Counted from the stretch's first letter, positions 27,115-36,362 are shown. The stretch: 64,000 nucleotides of DNA from Aggregatilinea lenta (GCF_003569045.1 NZ_BFCB01000003.1:2790001-2854000); one strand, 5' to 3'. Program-made: numbers and translations. Notes: a model not told the origin generated them from the letters alone.

Positions 27115-29676
27115 ATGCATTTCGCGATGAATGGAAGGGCCGGTCAGCAGCAGCGTCGTGCGTGGCTGGCCCTTTGTATTGCGGTGGGGCTGGTCGTCGT
27201 GCTCTACGTCAGCGCCAGCCTGGCACTCAGCCGCAGTCCCGTGCTGATGCCGCTCGACGACACCTACATTCACTTCCAGTACGCGCGCCAGATGGCGCTC
27301 GGTCACCCGATGATCTACAACCCCGGCGATCCGGCCACGTCCGGCGGCACGAGCCTGCTGTATCCGTCCGTGCTGGCGGTCGGCTATCTGGTCGGGTTCA
27401 CCGGCTGGCGGCTGGCGCTGTGGGCGATGGCGGTCGGGGCGCTGGCGTTTTTCGGCAGCGCGTGGCTGGTGTATCTCATCGCGCGCGAGAATCCGCTGCT
27501 GGACGGCGCGCGCCAACACGGGATCGCGCTGGCCCTGGCGCTGGCCTATGCGGTCGGCGGGCCGTTCGTGTGGGCGGCGGTCAGCGGCATGGAGACGGCG
27601 CTGGTGCTGTTCGTGGCGCTGCTGACGTTTTACGCCGTGCAGCAGAACCGCCTGCGGCTGGGCGTGATTGCGGGCGTGCTGCTGACACTGGTCCGGCCCG
27701 AAGGCGTGATCCTGTCTGCGCTGGCGATGGCGGCGCTGCTGGTGCGGATTCCGTGCCCCGTGCGGCGACGGGACCGGCCCCGCCGGGCCGCGACGCTGGC
27801 GCTTCCCGTGATCGCGGCAGGCGTGCAGCCGCTGGTGACACTGATCGCGACGGGCACGACTTCCGCGTCGGGCATGCAGGCCAAGTCGCACCTCTACAAC
27901 ACCGGCGCGCCGCTGGATGCGCGTATCCGCACGATTCTGGAGTTCTTCGGGCGGATGTGGCGTGAGCTGCTTAGCGGCAGCAGCGAATATGCCGGCACGT
28001 TCACGTCGCCGCTGCTGGCCGAACTCGCGCTGGCCGGGCTGGTGCTGGGCGTGTGGATCGCGTGGCGGCGGCGCATGCTGAATGTGGCGGTGCTGGCGCT
28101 GGTCTGGATCCTGGCGCTGACGGCGGCGGTGTCTACGCTGGACACGGCGTTCTGGCAGTTCAAGCGCTACCAGCTCCCGGTGATGGCGCTGTTCTTTCCG
28201 GCGGCAGCGTGGACCTGCGGCGCGGTCGCGGACGCATTGGCGCGGCGCGGCCTGCCACGCTGGCTGGGGTGGGCGCTGCCCGCGCTGATCCTGGCCCCCG
28301 CGCTGCTGACGACGGTCACCTTTGCACGCAACTACGCCGAGAACGTGGCCGTCGTGCGCGACCAGCAAGTCCCGATGGCAAAATGGACCGTCGCGAACGT
28401 GCCCGGCGACGCGCGTATTGGCGTGCATGACGTGGGCGTGCTGCGCTACTTCGGCGATCACGGGCTGTACGACGTGGTCGGCCTGACGACGCCCGGCCCG
28501 GCGGCGGCATGGCGGCAGGGGCCGGGGGCCGTGTACGAGCACATGGCATCGAGCGCGTACCGGCCCGATTATTTCGCGCTCTATCCCGACGTGCAGGGCT
28601 TACGGTATTTGCTGGACGCGGGCGTGTTCGGGGAGGTGTTGGCCGAGTTCCCGGTCGAGCTGCCGCCGCACAACGTCGCGTCGGCGACGGATTATCAGGC
28701 GGTGTACCGCGCGGACTGGTCTAACACGCGCGCCGAAGAGCAGGTCGCGCAGATGACCACGCTCGCTTACCTGGGCGGCTTCGACCTCGTGGATCAGATC
28801 GACGTGGCGGACCTGGACAGCGAGGCCGCTCACGACTACGACTGGTGGCAGGGCGACCCGCCGCCGGGCTTCGTGACGGAGGTCTATCACCAGCCGTACA
28901 TGGCGTGCGGGCTGGACGGCGACGGGTGCTGGGCCACGGATGGCGGGCGCGTGCTGACGGGCGGGGAAGCGTTCACGCTGCATACCCGGCCCGGCGAGGA
29001 CCTGCTGCTGGTGACGCGCGTGCACGGGCGCACGGGGGTGCCGCTGGCGATCACGGTCAACGGCACGGCGCTGGCCGCGCGCGTGCAGCCGGGCGTACCC
29101 GGTCATTGGCTGGAAGTGGTACACTTGGTTCCAGGCGATCTGATCGACGGGACCGAGACGCACGTGCGCATCGAGGCCGAGATCGGCGATCCGGCGCAGG
29201 ACGCCTATATGCCGTACTATCACTGGGCCTACCAGGGCACGTACCCGGACTCGCCGGACATTGCCGTGCCCCTGGCGACGCTGGGGCCGTCGGCGGAAAT
29301 CGCGCTGGTGGAAGCGTCCGTCGAGCAGGCGCCGGATGCGGTGCAGGTGCGCCTGACGTGGGGCGAAACGTCGAGCCTGCCGGGCGACGGCATCGTGTTC
29401 GTGCACGTGTACGACGATCTCGACGCGCCGCCCGTCGCGCAGGTGGTCGAACGTCCGATGGGCGGCGTGCTGCCGCCCGCGAACTGGCTGCCGGGTGTGC
29501 TGGAAGACATGCACACGATCGGCCTGCCGCCGGATCTGCCTGCCGGAGTGTACACGGTGGCGGTGGGACTCTACGACGCACGCAGCGGCGAGCGTTATGC
29601 CGTGCAGAGTGACCACAGCGGCGGCGCTGGGCGCGTGATTGTTGGCGAAATCGTTATTGGAGAGGGTGAGTCGTGA
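27115..29676 (+). CDS. GT-C-type membrane glycosyltransferase with a large soluble C-terminal region
   Basis: An 853-residue protein. The N-terminal ~430 residues have about ten membrane segments, and PLDDTYIHFQYARQM just after the first helix is the acidic catalytic loop of the GT-C/ArnT-like fold. The ~420-residue remainder is extracytoplasmic, with beta-rich stretches (HTRPGEDLLLVTRVHG, VYDDLDAPPVAQVVE). Donor would be a polyprenyl-phosphate sugar. The start is ATG 27115 or ATG 27127, the latter better placed from AGGA. The gene sits among purine/F420 genes without evident link, like the GT2 gene at 16963. Confidence 0.75.
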   Translation: MHFAMNGRAGQQQRRAWLALCIAVGLVVVLYVSASLALSRSPVLMPLDDTYIHFQYARQMALGHPMIYNPGDPATSGGTSLLYPSVLAVGYLVGFTGWRLALWAMAVGALAFFGSAWLVYLIARENPLLDGARQHGIALALALAYAVGGPFVWAAVSGMETALVLFVALLTFYAVQQNRLRLGVIAGVLLTLVRPEGVILSALAMAALLVRIPCPVRRRDRPRRAATLALPVIAAGVQPLVTLIATGTTSASGMQAKSHLYNTGAPLDARIRTILEFFGRMWRELLSGSSEYAGTFTSPLLAELALAGLVLGVWIAWRRRMLNVAVLALVWILALTAAVSTLDTAFWQFKRYQLPVMALFFPAAAWTCGAVADALARRGLPRWLGWALPALILAPALLTTVTFARNYAENVAVVRDQQVPMAKWTVANVPGDARIGVHDVGVLRYFGDHGLYDVVGLTTPGPAAAWRQGPGAVYEHMASSAYRPDYFALYPDVQGLRYLLDAGVFGEVLAEFPVELPPHNVASATDYQAVYRADWSNTRAEEQVAQMTTLAYLGGFDLVDQIDVADLDSEAAHDYDWWQGDPPPGFVTEVYHQPYMACGLDGDGCWATDGGRVLTGGEAFTLHTRPGEDLLLVTRVHGRTGVPLAITVNGTALAARVQPGVPGHWLEVVHLVPGDLIDGTETHVRIEAEIGDPAQDAYMPYYHWAYQGTYPDSPDIAVPLATLGPSAEIALVEASVEQAPDAVQVRLTWGETSSLPGDGIVFVHVYDDLDAPPVAQVVERPMGGVLPPANWLPGVLEDMHTIGLPPDLPAGVYTVAVGLYDARSGERYAVQSDHSGGAGRVIVGEIVIGEGES

Positions 29677-29759
29677 CGTTAGTGGACCGGCTGCGAAGCC
29701 GCTTTGAGGATACCGCGCACGTTGAGTGCCGTTCAGACTATTGCCAAGTGCAGACGTGA
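29673..29759 (+). CDS. Possible 28-residue peptide coupling two genes
   Basis: GTG 29673 overlaps the stop of the membrane glycosyltransferase (GTGA), runs 28 codons (MTLVDRLRSRFED...) and ends at TGA 29757-29759, which overlaps the likely GTG start of the phosphoesterase (GTGA again). Double overlap suggests translation through the gap. It is too short to assign, and may be only a coupling reading frame. Confidence 0.3.
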   Translation: MTLVDRLRSRFEDTAHVECRSDYCQVQT

Positions 29760-30373
29760 AGATTTTGGCGGTCAGCGATGTGGTCCTGCCGCAAATGCAG
29801 GACGCGGTCTATCTGGAACGAACCTACCAGGACGTCTCCCTGTTGGTCAGCTGCGGCGATATGGCTGCCGGATATCTGGATTTCATCGGCTCGATTCTGT
29901 GTCTGCCGCTGATGTTCGTGCGCGGGAACCATGACGGCAGCTACCAGCCCGGCCACCCGGGTGGCGACAACCTGCATGGCCGGATTATGACGATAGGCGA
30001 GCACTCATTTGCTGGCCTTGAGGGATCAATTCGCTATAATCAGGGGCCAGTGCAGTATACGGATCGTGAAATGTTTGCGCGGGTGTTGTGGATGCTGCCG
30101 CGCTTGCTGGTGTCGGAATCGGTGCGCGGCCACGGCGTCGACGCCTTCATTACACACTCGCCGCCGCAGGGCATCCACGATATCCCGGAAGACCGCGCGC
30201 ATCGCGGCTTCAAGGCGTTTCACTACCTGATGCGCTGGGCACGCCCGCGCTATTTGCTGCACGGACACGTCGATACCTGGGACCGGCGGCAGGCGATCCA
30301 GACCGTGTTCTACCGGACGGCAGTCGTCAACATCAACCCGGTGACGGTCCTGGATTTAGGCGAGGCGGATTAA
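29756..30373 (+). CDS. Calcineurin-like metallophosphoesterase
   Basis: A protein of about 205 residues. KILAVSDV opens the fold, then SCGDM, RGNHDG, ITHSPP and LHGHVDTW, which match the five metal-binding blocks; the first block has D but lacks the usual DxH histidine. GTG 29756 fits the family start (VKILAVSDV) and overlaps the preceding tiny reading frame; GTG 29726 is an alternative with ten extra residues. It may hydrolyse a nucleotide or phosphodiester. The substrate is unknown. Confidence 0.8.
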   Translation: MKILAVSDVVLPQMQDAVYLERTYQDVSLLVSCGDMAAGYLDFIGSILCLPLMFVRGNHDGSYQPGHPGGDNLHGRIMTIGEHSFAGLEGSIRYNQGPVQYTDREMFARVLWMLPRLLVSESVRGHGVDAFITHSPPQGIHDIPEDRAHRGFKAFHYLMRWARPRYLLHGHVDTWDRRQAIQTVFYRTAVVNINPVTVLDLGEAD

Positions 30374-30453
30374 GGAACCTAAGCGGCGCGTCCCGCACGT
30401 TGGGGGCGCGGCGTATCGTTAACGAATCCTACTTCTCGAACGGTAGAAGGACT

Positions 30454-31890
30454 ATGTGGCGAAACTACTACAGCGTGACATCAATTGAGGAAGCGCTCGA
30501 TCTGCTGGGGCAGTACGGTGCACAAGCGCGTGTCGTGGCCGGTGCCACCGACCTCATTCTGGAACTGGAACGAGGGCAGCGGACGGGCGTCGATACGCTG
30601 ATCGACATCACGCGCGTGCCCGGCCTGGACGAGATTACCGTGCGCAGCGACTCGATCCGGTTGGGGCCGCTGGTGACGCATAACCACGTCGTACACCACC
30701 CGGCGATCGTGGATCGCGCGCTGCCGCTGGCGCAGGCGGCATGGTCGGTCGGCGCGCCGCAAATCCGCAACCGGGGCACGGTGGCGGGCAACGTGATCAC
30801 GGCCAGCCCGGCCAACGACACGATTACGCCGCTGTGGGCGCTGGGCGCGTCGGTGACGCTCAGCTCGGTGCGCGGCGAGCGTACGGTCGATTTCCCGGCG
30901 TTTTACCAAGGCGTGCGCCGCACGGTTATGGAGCCGGACGAGCTGCTGACGGGGATCACGTTCCCGATGCTGGCTCCCCACGAGCGCGGCATTTTCCTCA
31001 AGCTGGGCTTGCGCCGCGCGCAGGCGATCTCGGTGGTGAACATCGCGGTGATCGTCGGGCTGGACGGCGACACGATCACGGACACGCGCATCACGTTGGG
31101 CAGCGTCGCGCCGACGATCATCCGCGCGCCGCTGGCCGAGGCCTATTTGCAGGGCAAGACGCTCAGCGACGAGACGATCCGCGAGGCGGCGCGGCTGGTA
31201 GCCGAGACGCCCAAGCCGATTGACGACGTGCGCAGCACCGCGACGTACCGCTCGGAGATGTGCCGCGTGCTGGGCGCGCGCTCGCTCCGCGCGCTGCGCG
31301 ACGGCGTGCAACGCGAAGCGTGGCCGGAAGACCCGGCAATGCTGTGGGGGCCGGACGAGGGCCACGTGCCCGCGCCGCTGCCTGCTTCCGTCCGGCACGA
31401 GGACGTGGCGGCGGATACTATCGTCACCACGGTGAACGGCCAGATCTTTTCCCGAACGGGCGGCGTGGACAAGACGCTGCTGCGCTTTCTGCGCGAAGAT
31501 ATCGGCCTGCCGGGGACGAAGGAAGGCTGCGCCGAGGGTGAGTGCGGGGCGTGCACGGTCTTCCTGGACGGCATGGCGGTTATGGCGTGCCTGGTGCCTG
31601 CGCCACGCGCGCACGGCGCGGAGATCGTCACGGTCGAGGGGCTGGCGCAGAACGGCGACCTGCACCCGATCCAGCAGGCGTTTGTGGAGACCGGCGCGGT
31701 TCAGTGCGGTTACTGCACGCCCGGCTTCCTGATGGCCGGGGCCAAGCTGCTGGAGGAACATCCGCAGCCCTCCCGCGAGCAGATCGAGCAGAGCATCACC
31801 GGCAACCTGTGCCGGTGCACAGGGTATTACAAGATCGTGGAAGCCTTCGAAAAAGCCGCACAACACGTGGCCGAGCCTGAGCACGGTTAG
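30454..31890 (+). CDS. Xanthine-dehydrogenase-type FAD subunit fused to 2Fe-2S subunit
   Basis: A 478-residue fusion. Residues 1-285 are the FAD-binding CoxM/XdhB domain (VVAGATDLILELERGQ, RNRGTVAGNVITASPANDT). A ~40-residue linker leads to a CoxS/XdhC iron-sulfur domain with a plant-type cluster (CAEGECGACTVFLDG) and the second cluster (CGYCTPGF, NLCRCTGYY). It passes electrons from the molybdopterin subunit to an acceptor via FAD. GTAGAAGGA precedes the ATG at 30454. In E. coli XdhB and XdhC are separate genes. The electron acceptor is not identified. Confidence 0.9.
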   Translation: MWRNYYSVTSIEEALDLLGQYGAQARVVAGATDLILELERGQRTGVDTLIDITRVPGLDEITVRSDSIRLGPLVTHNHVVHHPAIVDRALPLAQAAWSVGAPQIRNRGTVAGNVITASPANDTITPLWALGASVTLSSVRGERTVDFPAFYQGVRRTVMEPDELLTGITFPMLAPHERGIFLKLGLRRAQAISVVNIAVIVGLDGDTITDTRITLGSVAPTIIRAPLAEAYLQGKTLSDETIREAARLVAETPKPIDDVRSTATYRSEMCRVLGARSLRALRDGVQREAWPEDPAMLWGPDEGHVPAPLPASVRHEDVAADTIVTTVNGQIFSRTGGVDKTLLRFLREDIGLPGTKEGCAEGECGACTVFLDGMAVMACLVPAPRAHGAEIVTVEGLAQNGDLHPIQQAFVETGAVQCGYCTPGFLMAGAKLLEEHPQPSREQIEQSITGNLCRCTGYYKIVEAFEKAAQHVAEPEHG

Positions 31891-31916
31891 CCGGGTGGCC
31901 ACGCGGAGGAGACGCA

Positions 31917-32336
31917 ATGACGCGCTATAACCCAACTCAGGTTGACGCCAAGCCGAAGGGTCGCCCGCTGCTGCCGGTGATCGGTCTGGTGCTGGCCGTG
32001 TGCTTCGCGGCGATTGCCTACGTGGCCGCGCCGCCGCTGGTGGACCTTATCGCCGAGCAAAGCCCGAAGATCAGCAGCCAGTTTGCGGAGTTCAGGCGCG
32101 ATTATGGCGAGAACAGCGTGGACTACATCTTCACGGGGCTGCTATGGCTGACCCTGTTGGGCGTGTCGGCGTTCGTCGTGGCGCTGCTGGCGGGCAGTGA
32201 CGGGACGAAGAAGACGTACGAACTGATGGGACCGCATCCCAAAGACACCAAAGCGATGGCGAAGGCACATCGCAAAGCGCAAAAACAGGCGAAAAAGCGC
32301 CTGAAGCAGCGCGAATCGCAGCGTAAACGGGAATAG
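31917..32336 (+). CDS. Small two-helix membrane protein of unknown function
   Basis: A 139-residue protein with hydrophobic segments at about 19-40 (LPVIGLVLAVCFAAIAYVAA) and 72-92 (FTGLLWLTLLGVSAFVVALL), and a strongly basic Lys/Arg-rich tail (KAHRKAQKQAKKRLKQRESQ). GGAGGAG precedes the ATG. It lies between the two xanthine-dehydrogenase-type subunit genes. The basic tail would be cytoplasmic. A membrane anchor for the dehydrogenase is possible but rests on position only. Confidence 0.65.
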   Translation: MTRYNPTQVDAKPKGRPLLPVIGLVLAVCFAAIAYVAAPPLVDLIAEQSPKISSQFAEFRRDYGENSVDYIFTGLLWLTLLGVSAFVVALLAGSDGTKKTYELMGPHPKDTKAMAKAHRKAQKQAKKRLKQRESQRKRE

Positions 32337-32384
32337 CGACCCTACCGATCTGTGGATTGAAACCTTGCGCGAGGAGTTAGCAGC

Positions 32385-34610
32385 GTGGAACAGCAGAATC
32401 ATGTTCTGGGGCAAAGCATCCGCCGGATGGACGCGGTCGGGAAAGTGACCGGCGAGACGCCGTATCCCGGCGATATCGACCTGGACGGCCAGTTGTGGAT
32501 GAAGATCCGGTTCGCGGACCGGGTCCACGCGCGCGTGCTCGCGATCGATACCAGCCGAGCCGAGGCCTATCCGGGCGTGGTGGCGGTGTTTACGGCCAAA
32601 GACGTGCCGGTGAACGAATATGGCCTGGGCACGTTCGATCAGCCGGTGTTGTGCGGGCCGGGCAGCGCCAAAGCGGGCGCGGACATTGTGCGCTGCGTGA
32701 GCGACTACGTCGCGTGTGTGGTGGCGGAAACTGAGAAGATCGCCGCCGAAGCGGTCAAGCTGCTCGACGTCACCTACGAGGATCTGCCGATCGTGGTCGA
32801 TGCCGAAGCGGCGATGCGGGACGGCGCGCCGCAGTTGCACGCCGACGTGCCGAACAATATCATGACGCACCACCGCATCCGCTTCGGCGACATGGACGCG
32901 GGTTGGGCGCAGGCGGACGTGATCATCGAGGGCGAGTACCACACCGGCTACCAGGAGCACGCCTATTTGCAGCCGGAAGCGGGACTCGGCTACCTCGACG
33001 AGGAAGGCCGCATCACGGTCCTGGTCGCGGGGCAGTGGGTGCACGAGGACCAGGAGCAGGTGGCGCATGCGCTCGGCCTGCCGGAAGACCAGATCCGCAT
33101 CATCTACCCGGCCATCGGCGGCGCGTTCGGCGGGCGCGAGGATATGTCGGTCCAGATCGTGCTGGCGCTGGCCGCGTGGAAGCTGAACCAGCCGGTGAAG
33201 ATCATCTGGAGCCGCGAGGAGTCGATAATCGGGCACCACAAGCGCCACCCGATGATCCTGCGCTCGAAGTGGGGCGCGACGCGTGACGGTAAGGTGGTCG
33301 CCGCCGAAGCGACGGTCATCGCGGACGCGGGCGCGTATGCGTACACGACGCCGAAAGTGCTGGGCAACGCCAACCTGATGGTCACCGGTCCGTACGCGAT
33401 TCCCAACGTCAAGGTGGATTCGTTCGGTGTGTATACCAACAACATCCCCAGCGGCGCGTTCCGGGGCTTTGGCGGGCCGCAAGGCGCGTTCGCCGCTGAG
33501 TCGCAGATGAACAAACTGGCTGAAGCGCTGGATATGGACCCGATCGAGATCCGGCTCAAGAACGTGCTGCGCGAGGGGACTATCTTCTGCACCGGGACTC
33601 CGCTGCCGCCCGGCGTCACGCTGGACCGCGTCCTGCAAGACGGTGCGATGCAGAGCGACTACTGGGACTGCGTCGAGGCGCAGTGGCGCAAGCGCCCGGT
33701 CAAGCATCACGTGGACGGCGCCAAGCGGCGCGGCGTGGGCATGGCGATGGGCTTCAAGAACATCGGTTTCAGCTTTGGCGCGCCGGAACAGAACTGGGCC
33801 ACGGTCGAGATTCATGGCGACGGCCAGATCGAGCGCGTCGTGGTTCACCAGGCGGGCGCGGACGTCGGGCAGGGCGCGCACACCATCTTCGTGCAGATGG
33901 CTGCCGAGGCGGTGGGCGTGCCGGTGGAGATGGTCGAGCTGCTCGGCCATGACACCGCCACCAACGGAACGTCCGGCAGCGCGTCGGCTTCGCGCATGAC
34001 GTTCATGGCCGGAAACGCGATCAAGGGCGCAGGGGAAATGGCGCTCCATAAGTGGCTCGACGAGGAACGCCCGGCGATTGCCACGTACCAGTATCGCCCA
34101 CCCGCGACCACGGCGCTCGATCCTGAGACCGGCGCGTGCAAGCCGAACTTTTCGTACGGCTACCTGGCGCAGTTCGTCGAGGTCGAAGTGGACGTCGAAA
34201 CCGGCTTCGTGGACGTGGTACGCGTCGTGTCCGCGCATGACGTCGGCAAGGCGCTCAACCCGATGCTGGTCGAGGGCCAGATCGAAGGTGCGGTCGTGCA
34301 GGCGCTCGGCTACGCGGTGATGGAAAATCTAGTCACTAAAGAGGGGCGCGTGATGAATCCGTACCTCTCGACGTACCTGATCCCGACGATCTGGGACATC
34401 CCGCGCGAGGTGAAGTCGGTGATCCTGGAGTTCGGCGATCCCGAAGGGCCGTGGGGCGCGCGGGGCATGGCGGAAATGCCGTTTATCGCGCTGGCGCCCG
34501 CCATCACCGCGGCCATTCACGACGCGACCGGCGTGTGGATCGACCAGATCCCGCTGCTGCCGGAGCGCGTGGTGAGCGAGATGCGCCCACACGGTTTGGG
34601 CGTAATCTGA
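32385..34610 (+). CDS. Xanthine-dehydrogenase-family molybdopterin-binding subunit
   Basis: A 741-residue Mo-hydroxylase large subunit. KVTGETPYPGDI is the N-terminal motif; IGGAFGGRED, AFRGFGGPQGAF, HQAGADVGQGAHT, SGSASASRM, VEGQIEGAVVQALGYA and GPWGARGMAEMPF mark the cofactor and active site, the last holding the catalytic Glu. It hydroxylates purines or other N-heterocycles. Start is GTG 32385 after GCGAGGAG. Substrate preference cannot be read, but the purine genes around it favour hypoxanthine/xanthine or a reverse urate reaction. Confidence 0.9.
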   Translation: MEQQNHVLGQSIRRMDAVGKVTGETPYPGDIDLDGQLWMKIRFADRVHARVLAIDTSRAEAYPGVVAVFTAKDVPVNEYGLGTFDQPVLCGPGSAKAGADIVRCVSDYVACVVAETEKIAAEAVKLLDVTYEDLPIVVDAEAAMRDGAPQLHADVPNNIMTHHRIRFGDMDAGWAQADVIIEGEYHTGYQEHAYLQPEAGLGYLDEEGRITVLVAGQWVHEDQEQVAHALGLPEDQIRIIYPAIGGAFGGREDMSVQIVLALAAWKLNQPVKIIWSREESIIGHHKRHPMILRSKWGATRDGKVVAAEATVIADAGAYAYTTPKVLGNANLMVTGPYAIPNVKVDSFGVYTNNIPSGAFRGFGGPQGAFAAESQMNKLAEALDMDPIEIRLKNVLREGTIFCTGTPLPPGVTLDRVLQDGAMQSDYWDCVEAQWRKRPVKHHVDGAKRRGVGMAMGFKNIGFSFGAPEQNWATVEIHGDGQIERVVVHQAGADVGQGAHTIFVQMAAEAVGVPVEMVELLGHDTATNGTSGSASASRMTFMAGNAIKGAGEMALHKWLDEERPAIATYQYRPPATTALDPETGACKPNFSYGYLAQFVEVEVDVETGFVDVVRVVSAHDVGKALNPMLVEGQIEGAVVQALGYAVMENLVTKEGRVMNPYLSTYLIPTIWDIPREVKSVILEFGDPEGPWGARGMAEMPFIALAPAITAAIHDATGVWIDQIPLLPERVVSEMRPHGLGVI

Positions 34611-34712
34611 GGCGGACTGCTAGACTCAGCCTGGGCAGAGGCAGCAGATCCGTAAGATGGCTGCGGGAGCCTGCAGCGACACCTGACCGATCCGAGCGCG
34701 AGGGCTGTGCCG

Positions 34713-36074
34713 ATGCAACTGAAGGAAGCGCTGCGCGTGCAGCGCGGCGATGTCGTAGCGTTCATCGGGGCCGGCGGCAAGACGTCGGCCCTGTTTCGCC
34801 TCGCGCGCGAGCTGCAAGCCGATGGCTGGCGCGTGCTGGCGACCACGACAACCCGCATCGCACGCAGCGAAGTACGCGAGGCACCACTGGCCGCCCGCTT
34901 GACCCCCGACGTGACGCCGGAGATGATCCGGCAGTGGCTCACGGTCTACGGGTTCGTGTTCCTCTATGGAGCCGATAACCGCAGCAAGAACCGCATCACC
35001 GGGTTGCATCCCGACGTTATCTCTGACCTGATGGACTCTGTGAACTCGGATGTGATCCTGATCGAAGCGGACGGCGCGCGGCGGAAGTCGTTCAAGGTTC
35101 CGTACGATCACGAGCCGGTGATTCCCCGCGACACGTCGCTGGTCGTGCCGGTGGCGGGCATCGACGCGCTGGGGCAGCCGCTCGACGAGCAGCACGTGTA
35201 CAACGCGACGCGCATCCAGGAGCGCTACGGCTTCCCCGACGGCGAGCCGCTCATTCCGCCGTGGATGGCGGTCGCGATCCGCGATTCGGAGTTGGGCCTG
35301 CGCAACATTCCCGACCACGTGCGCGTGATCCCGCTGCTGAACAAAGTGCCGTCGAGCGGACTGACGCGGATGCGCGCGCGGCGTGTGGCGCAGCTCGTCT
35401 TGCGCTCGGAGCGTGTGGAGGCGGTGGTCATGGGCGAAATGCAGTCCGAGGCGGAGCCGGTGCACGAGGTTCAGCGGCGCGTGGCGGCCATCGTGCTGGC
35501 GGCGGGCATGTCGACGCGCATGGGCCAGTCTAAGGCGCTGCTGCCGTGGGATAGCAACCGCACGGTAATCGAGGCAGTCGTCAGCCGCCTGGTGACGGCG
35601 CGTATCCAGGACATCGTCGTCGTGACAGGCCATCAAGCGGACCGTGTGGCGCGCGTGCTGGCGAATACGCCGGCGACGCTGGCGCACAATCCGCGCTTTG
35701 CCGAGGGCGAAATGTTGTCGTCGCTGCAAGCCGGGCTGAACGCGATGTCCGCGCCGGTATCAGCGTGCCTGGTGGTGCTCGGCGACCAGCCGACGCTCGA
35801 TCCCCGCGTGATCCTCAACGTCATGGCGGCCTACAACGAGGGCAGGGGCGAGATCGTCGCGCCGGAATACCGGGGCGAACGCGGCCACCCGATGCTGATT
35901 GGTCGCCGCTTCTGGCCGGAACTGCTGGCGCTCGACAGCGGCGCGCCGCGCGACGTGATCCGGCAGCACCCCGACCACCTTGTGTGCGTCGAGGTCGACA
36001 CCGATTCGATCCTGCGCGACATCGACACGCCCGAACAATACCACCTGGAACGTCGCCGGGCCGGGCTGCGGTAG
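34713..36074 (+). CDS. YqeC-MocA fusion: Mo-hydroxylase accessory ATPase plus cofactor cytidylyltransferase
   Basis: A 453-residue two-domain protein. Residues 1-250 match YqeC, the selenium-dependent-hydroxylase accessory family (VAFIGAGGKTSALFRLA P-loop, TTTTRIA, VILIEADGARRKSFKVP, VIPLLNKV). Residues 255-450 match MocA/YgfJ (IVLAAGMSTRMGQSKALLPW, VVTGHQADRV, LVVLGDQPTLDP, GERGHPMLIGRRF), which makes molybdopterin cytosine dinucleotide. ATG 34713 follows GCGAGGG; an in-frame GTG lies 6 bases upstream. In E. coli yqeC and ygfJ are separate genes in the xdhD region. The fusion ties both activities to the adjacent hydroxylase. Confidence 0.88.
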   Translation: MQLKEALRVQRGDVVAFIGAGGKTSALFRLARELQADGWRVLATTTTRIARSEVREAPLAARLTPDVTPEMIRQWLTVYGFVFLYGADNRSKNRITGLHPDVISDLMDSVNSDVILIEADGARRKSFKVPYDHEPVIPRDTSLVVPVAGIDALGQPLDEQHVYNATRIQERYGFPDGEPLIPPWMAVAIRDSELGLRNIPDHVRVIPLLNKVPSSGLTRMRARRVAQLVLRSERVEAVVMGEMQSEAEPVHEVQRRVAAIVLAAGMSTRMGQSKALLPWDSNRTVIEAVVSRLVTARIQDIVVVTGHQADRVARVLANTPATLAHNPRFAEGEMLSSLQAGLNAMSAPVSACLVVLGDQPTLDPRVILNVMAAYNEGRGEIVAPEYRGERGHPMLIGRRFWPELLALDSGAPRDVIRQHPDHLVCVEVDTDSILRDIDTPEQYHLERRRAGLR

Positions 36075-36090
36075 AGCTTGTTATAAACTA

Positions 36091-36362
36091 CCCCCATCCC
36101 TTGGCCCTGGCCCCACGCAAGCGACACGGATGGCGAATTGATTTTGTAGGGGCAGTTGCCACCCCACCAAACACGTGTTTGGCGAGGCCCCTGGCTCATG
36201 AACTGCCCCTACCGGGTGGGTCAGAAACCGCCTCTACGAAACGCCATCGCGTCGCGCTCGCCAACAGGTCCGCAAGCGGAGGGAAGGGAAACCAGCCCAC
36301 ATGATATGTGTTGCGAGGGGACCCCGGAAAACTGGGCGGAGCAAGCCCCGCCCCTACGCTAC
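36091..36362. repeat. Composite palindromic intergenic repeat, copy A
   Basis: It holds a perfect 12-bp inverted repeat (GTAGGGGCAGTT 36146-36157 and AACTGCCCCTAC 36201-36212) enclosing the 16-bp palindrome CCAAACACGTGTTTGG (36167-36182). A segment at 36334-36358 is identical over 25 bases to 38271-38295. This fills the gap between the YqeC-MocA gene and the next, and no gene is seen in it. It runs into the stop codon of the minus-strand membrane protein. Confidence 0.75.

Noticed and set aside
32142-34238. 698-codon open frame on the minus strand
   Set aside because: Antisense to the molybdopterin subunit, whose motifs are complete; the minus-strand translation is Arg/His/Val-rich with no domain.
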